In this document: positions 61,940 to 64,000 of the stretch, piece by piece
Layout of the letters: each line of letters begins with the position of its first letter
Position numbering within the stretch: position 1 is the first letter of the stretch
Assembly: GCA_964536025.1 (NCBI GenBank)
Contig: CAZHXA010000003.1
Coordinates: 1-64,000, forward strand
Reading direction: 5' to 3'
Origin: RGIG4576 sp964536025
Lineage (GTDB): Bacteria; Bacteroidota; Bacteroidia; Bacteroidales; Muribaculaceae
DNA: 64,000 nucleotides
Position numbers and translations under genes: made by a program
Notes under the pieces: generated by a model
The model's database searches: none
Seen by the model: the letters and a program-made list of their open reading frames with translations, nothing else
What the model was told of the DNA's origin: nothing

Positions 61940-63420
61940 TAAGTCCACGAAGACGTAAACTCAAAAAAAGCATTATTTCTTACTTTCACTTTTTGAGTAA
62001 GCACGATATTTAAGTTATGACGTCTGTCTATCATTGGACGCATAAAATTCCCTGCCACCATTTAATTGATTTCCAGCCTCATCAAATTTTCTTAAAGCTT
62101 TCGACCATGTATAACTTAACCAACCTGTGGTATTTCCCGAATATTTTTCAAGCAAAATCTCCACGCCATAAGAACGCCCATCCCCGACAGCAACCATTTG
62201 GCTCCAATCTCGCATTGCCATGGAATAATTAGCATTTTGCTTATATTCCACTATATCGTTCATGGTTTTATAATAACCTTCTACCGAGGCACTAAGTCCC
62301 TGCATGGGTTCATAAACATATCCCAATGCCCAAAGATCACTTTTCATAAATGGTATTTCACTTGTTATGGGAACCCACAACTCCGATGACGATTTTAAAT
62401 TATTGGTTACAAGTCGATGAGTTGATTGTGCCATGCGGGAATAAGACATTTTTACTGCATTATGCTTCAAGAATTGCCAGCGAAATAAAAAACGAGGTTC
62501 AAGTGAAAAATAATCTTTTCCTTTCACGGCATATAATGACGCTCGCAAACCCAAATTTAATTTTACGTTTTTACTAATTGTGTAATCATCTTCTGTATAC
62601 AATGTATATTGTTTTACATACTGACTTTTACCCATTATAGTATCGGCTTTTACTTCCTTTCTATAAACATACCATATTTTCGCCGCTCCATTGTATCTAT
62701 AATCTTTATAGGAATAAGAACGTAACTTCTCGTTATCATCATACATTTTTTCAAGAATAGGATAAGCCATTAAATCAAAATATGACATTCGACCGCCCAC
62801 AATAAACGAAGTGTGGTCTTTCCATATAGGACCTCCTACCGACACACTTCCCGATAACATCCCCAGGAACAATGAAGCATGATATTTATTAAAATCACCC
62901 TCTTTCATATTAACATCGATTACAACCGAGAACCATAGCGAGCCGGAAATGCACCACGATAAAAATCGATTCCTCCCACCATATCGGGATTAATTGCCGA
63001 AGCATAGCCCTTCAAATGCTCCGGATTGTAAAGCGTTGCACCATCAAGCGTGATGAGATTTTGGTCAAAATTCCCGCCTCTAACCGAAATTCCTACAGTG
63101 CCTTCACTTTCACTGCTCACACCGGGAAATTTCTGCAAAGCTTTAAGCACATCAGGTTCTCCCATAAAAACGGGTACACGTTTTATTTGCAACGGAGTTA
63201 TTTGGATGGCACTCATTTGCAAACTTTCAACGCCATACTTTTTACTGCCCACAACTTCAACATCACGAAGTTTAACCCCGTTTTTTATACTTGAAGTAGT
63301 TAGTGTATCAGAATTATTTTTTGTATGCACTTGAGCAACCGATGATAAAACAGTCAAGTTCACAACAAGCAAGACCGTTATTGACTTTAGTAAGTCTTTT
63401 ATTAATTTAGCATTACTCAT
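61940..63420 (-). pseudogene. TonB-dependent receptor, frameshifted and 3' truncated
   Basis: The 5' part (63420-62920) has a signal peptide (LTVLSSVAQ), then VKLRDVEVVGSKKYG and a plug domain with ALQKFPGVSSESEGTVGISVRGGNFDQ (key motif SVRGG), ending FPARYGSRL-stop. The next frame resumes at VIDVNMKEGDFNKYH; relatives have RLSSVIDV here, so about 7 nt are missing. A 4-bp duplication (GTCTGTCT, 62022-62029) breaks the frame after ASNDR; removing one unit restores NDRRHNLNIVLTQKV. The barrel then stops at FEFTSSWTYQT, where DUF4249 sequence begins. The last part of the barrel is deleted. Confidence 0.85.
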
Positions 63421-63436
63421 AATGGCATAAATTCAT

Positions 63437-64000
63437 CTACTCTGTTTCACTATTATATGAAGTCCACACATAACGTGTCGTAGTTTTTGCGGGATCAAAA
63501 TTAGGGAGCCCCTGCGGAACATACATGTTTTTATTATATTTGCCGTCCATTACAATACGGTCTTTATCAACCGAAACCAATGTATAATGCAACGTGTATT
63601 CACTCAAAATTTCGCCCATTGCAAATCTATATATCAAGTGCAATTCAAGGATCTTGTTTTTTACCGAATATTCAAACTCAGGATATTTTTCCCACGCATC
63701 AGCATCGTCTATATATTTACTTTTATAAATTCCACCATTATAAAAAGAATACAACATAACATCCCTAAATCCACCATATACTTTTTTTATTTTTGTATAA
63801 TCATAAACATACGGATAACCATCATCTTTCCAAATAGATCCTTTAAGCACTGATACAGCTTCCGAGTCGGTAAATTCGGTAGTTGCAGCAAAATATTTAC
63901 CATTATCCCAAAATATAGAATCCTTTTTATCTACCAACACCCTAACCTCTTCAGGTTCATAAGCTTCTTTATCACTTGAACCTCCACAACTATTTAAAGC
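63437..64000 (-). CDS. Lipoprotein, 5' end outside the window
   Basis: The frame is open to the window edge. Its first visible residues, ALNSCGGSSDKEAYEPEE, contain a lipobox (LNSC), so the signal peptide begins beyond 64000 and the GTG at 63940 is not the true start. About 180 visible residues, rich in Tyr, Asp and Lys, form a beta-type domain (WDNGKYFAATTEFTDSEAV, LIYRFAMGEILSEYTLHYT, GLPNFDPAKTTTRYVWTS). Not recognised. It precedes the broken receptor by 16 bp and may have been the first gene of that set. Confidence 0.7.
   Translation of the reverse strand, partial: ALNSCGGSSDKEAYEPEEVRVLVDKKDSIFWDNGKYFAATTEFTDSEAVSVLKGSIWKDDGYPYVYDYTKIKKVYGGFRDVMLYSFYNGGIYKSKYIDDADAWEKYPEFEYSVKNKILELHLIYRFAMGEILSEYTLHYTLVSVDKDRIVMDGKYNKNMYVPQGLPNFDPAKTTTRYVWTSYNSETE

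Noticed and set aside
61087..61948. Two separate small genes in the DUF4249 region
   Set aside because: Both need non-ATG starts at a frame break, and together they read as one DUF4249 protein.

Overview
The window looks like chromosomal DNA of a Bacteroidales species (Bacteroidota). The evidence is a SusC/SusD-type polysaccharide utilization locus (PUL), lipoproteins with Bacteroidota-style signal peptides, a fused MurF-alanine racemase, type IX secretion-like C-terminal domains, AT-rich DNA, and repeated -7 boxes of the TAnnTTTG type with -33 TTTG boxes 18-21 bp upstream. I cannot name the genus from this.

Positions 85-24591 hold one large catabolic locus. A ROK-family regulator points left. 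Facing it is a run of 14 genes on the + strand with very small gaps or overlaps. In order they are a secreted FAD oxidoreductase, a DUF4434 lipoprotein with a twin-arginine motif, a sugar-porter MFS transporter, an N-acylglucosamine 2-epimerase, SusC, SusD, a DUF5018-like lipoprotein, a GHL10-type glycosidase-like lipoprotein, a calcineurin-like phosphoesterase, a sialate O-acetylesterase fused to a second GHL10 domain, a DUF5009 membrane acyltransferase-like protein, a GH20 hexosaminidase, and a second DUF4434 protein. The set points to uptake and breakdown of an N-acetylhexosamine-rich, probably O-acetylated glycan. The usual sialidase (GH33) and sialic acid lyase are absent from the window, so the substrate is open and the TIM-barrel proteins may do the unusual chemistry. 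This is the best candidate here for an undescribed system. A hairpin and an internal promoter divide it near 13.8 kb, and two coding regions contain long perfect inverted repeats.

Positions 24711-33083 (- strand) are mostly housekeeping: a coiled-coil protein and a large protein joining two receiver-like domains to an orphan PPDK-type ATP-binding domain, then lgt, an FKBP-type isomerase, an LD-carboxypeptidase and a radical SAM protein. A tRNA-Phe with its own promoter and terminator follows (33.3 kb), then a gene-poor stretch that may be an integration scar, a membrane protein and menA.

Positions 35459-46848 (- strand) carry pncB, an AI-2E-type permease, a coiled-coil lipoprotein, rsmI, an acidic protein, a PBP4-type carboxypeptidase, and two tandem phosphodiester glycosidase-like proteins with Ig-like and sorting domains whose 3' ends are almost identical. 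Positions 47013-51821 (+) carry a GSCFA protein, murF-alr, tadA and a secreted esterase.

Positions 51876-60901 are mainly - strand core genes: Smr/DUF2027, asparaginase, a GNAT enzyme (+), TIGR02757, a small membrane protein, pfkA, ubiE/menG, purC, a PhoH-like ATPase and a class I aminotransferase. Beyond 61 kb is a decaying outer-membrane locus: a TonB-dependent receptor and a DUF4249 protein broken by three frameshifts and one deletion, followed by a lipoprotein that runs off the window edge.
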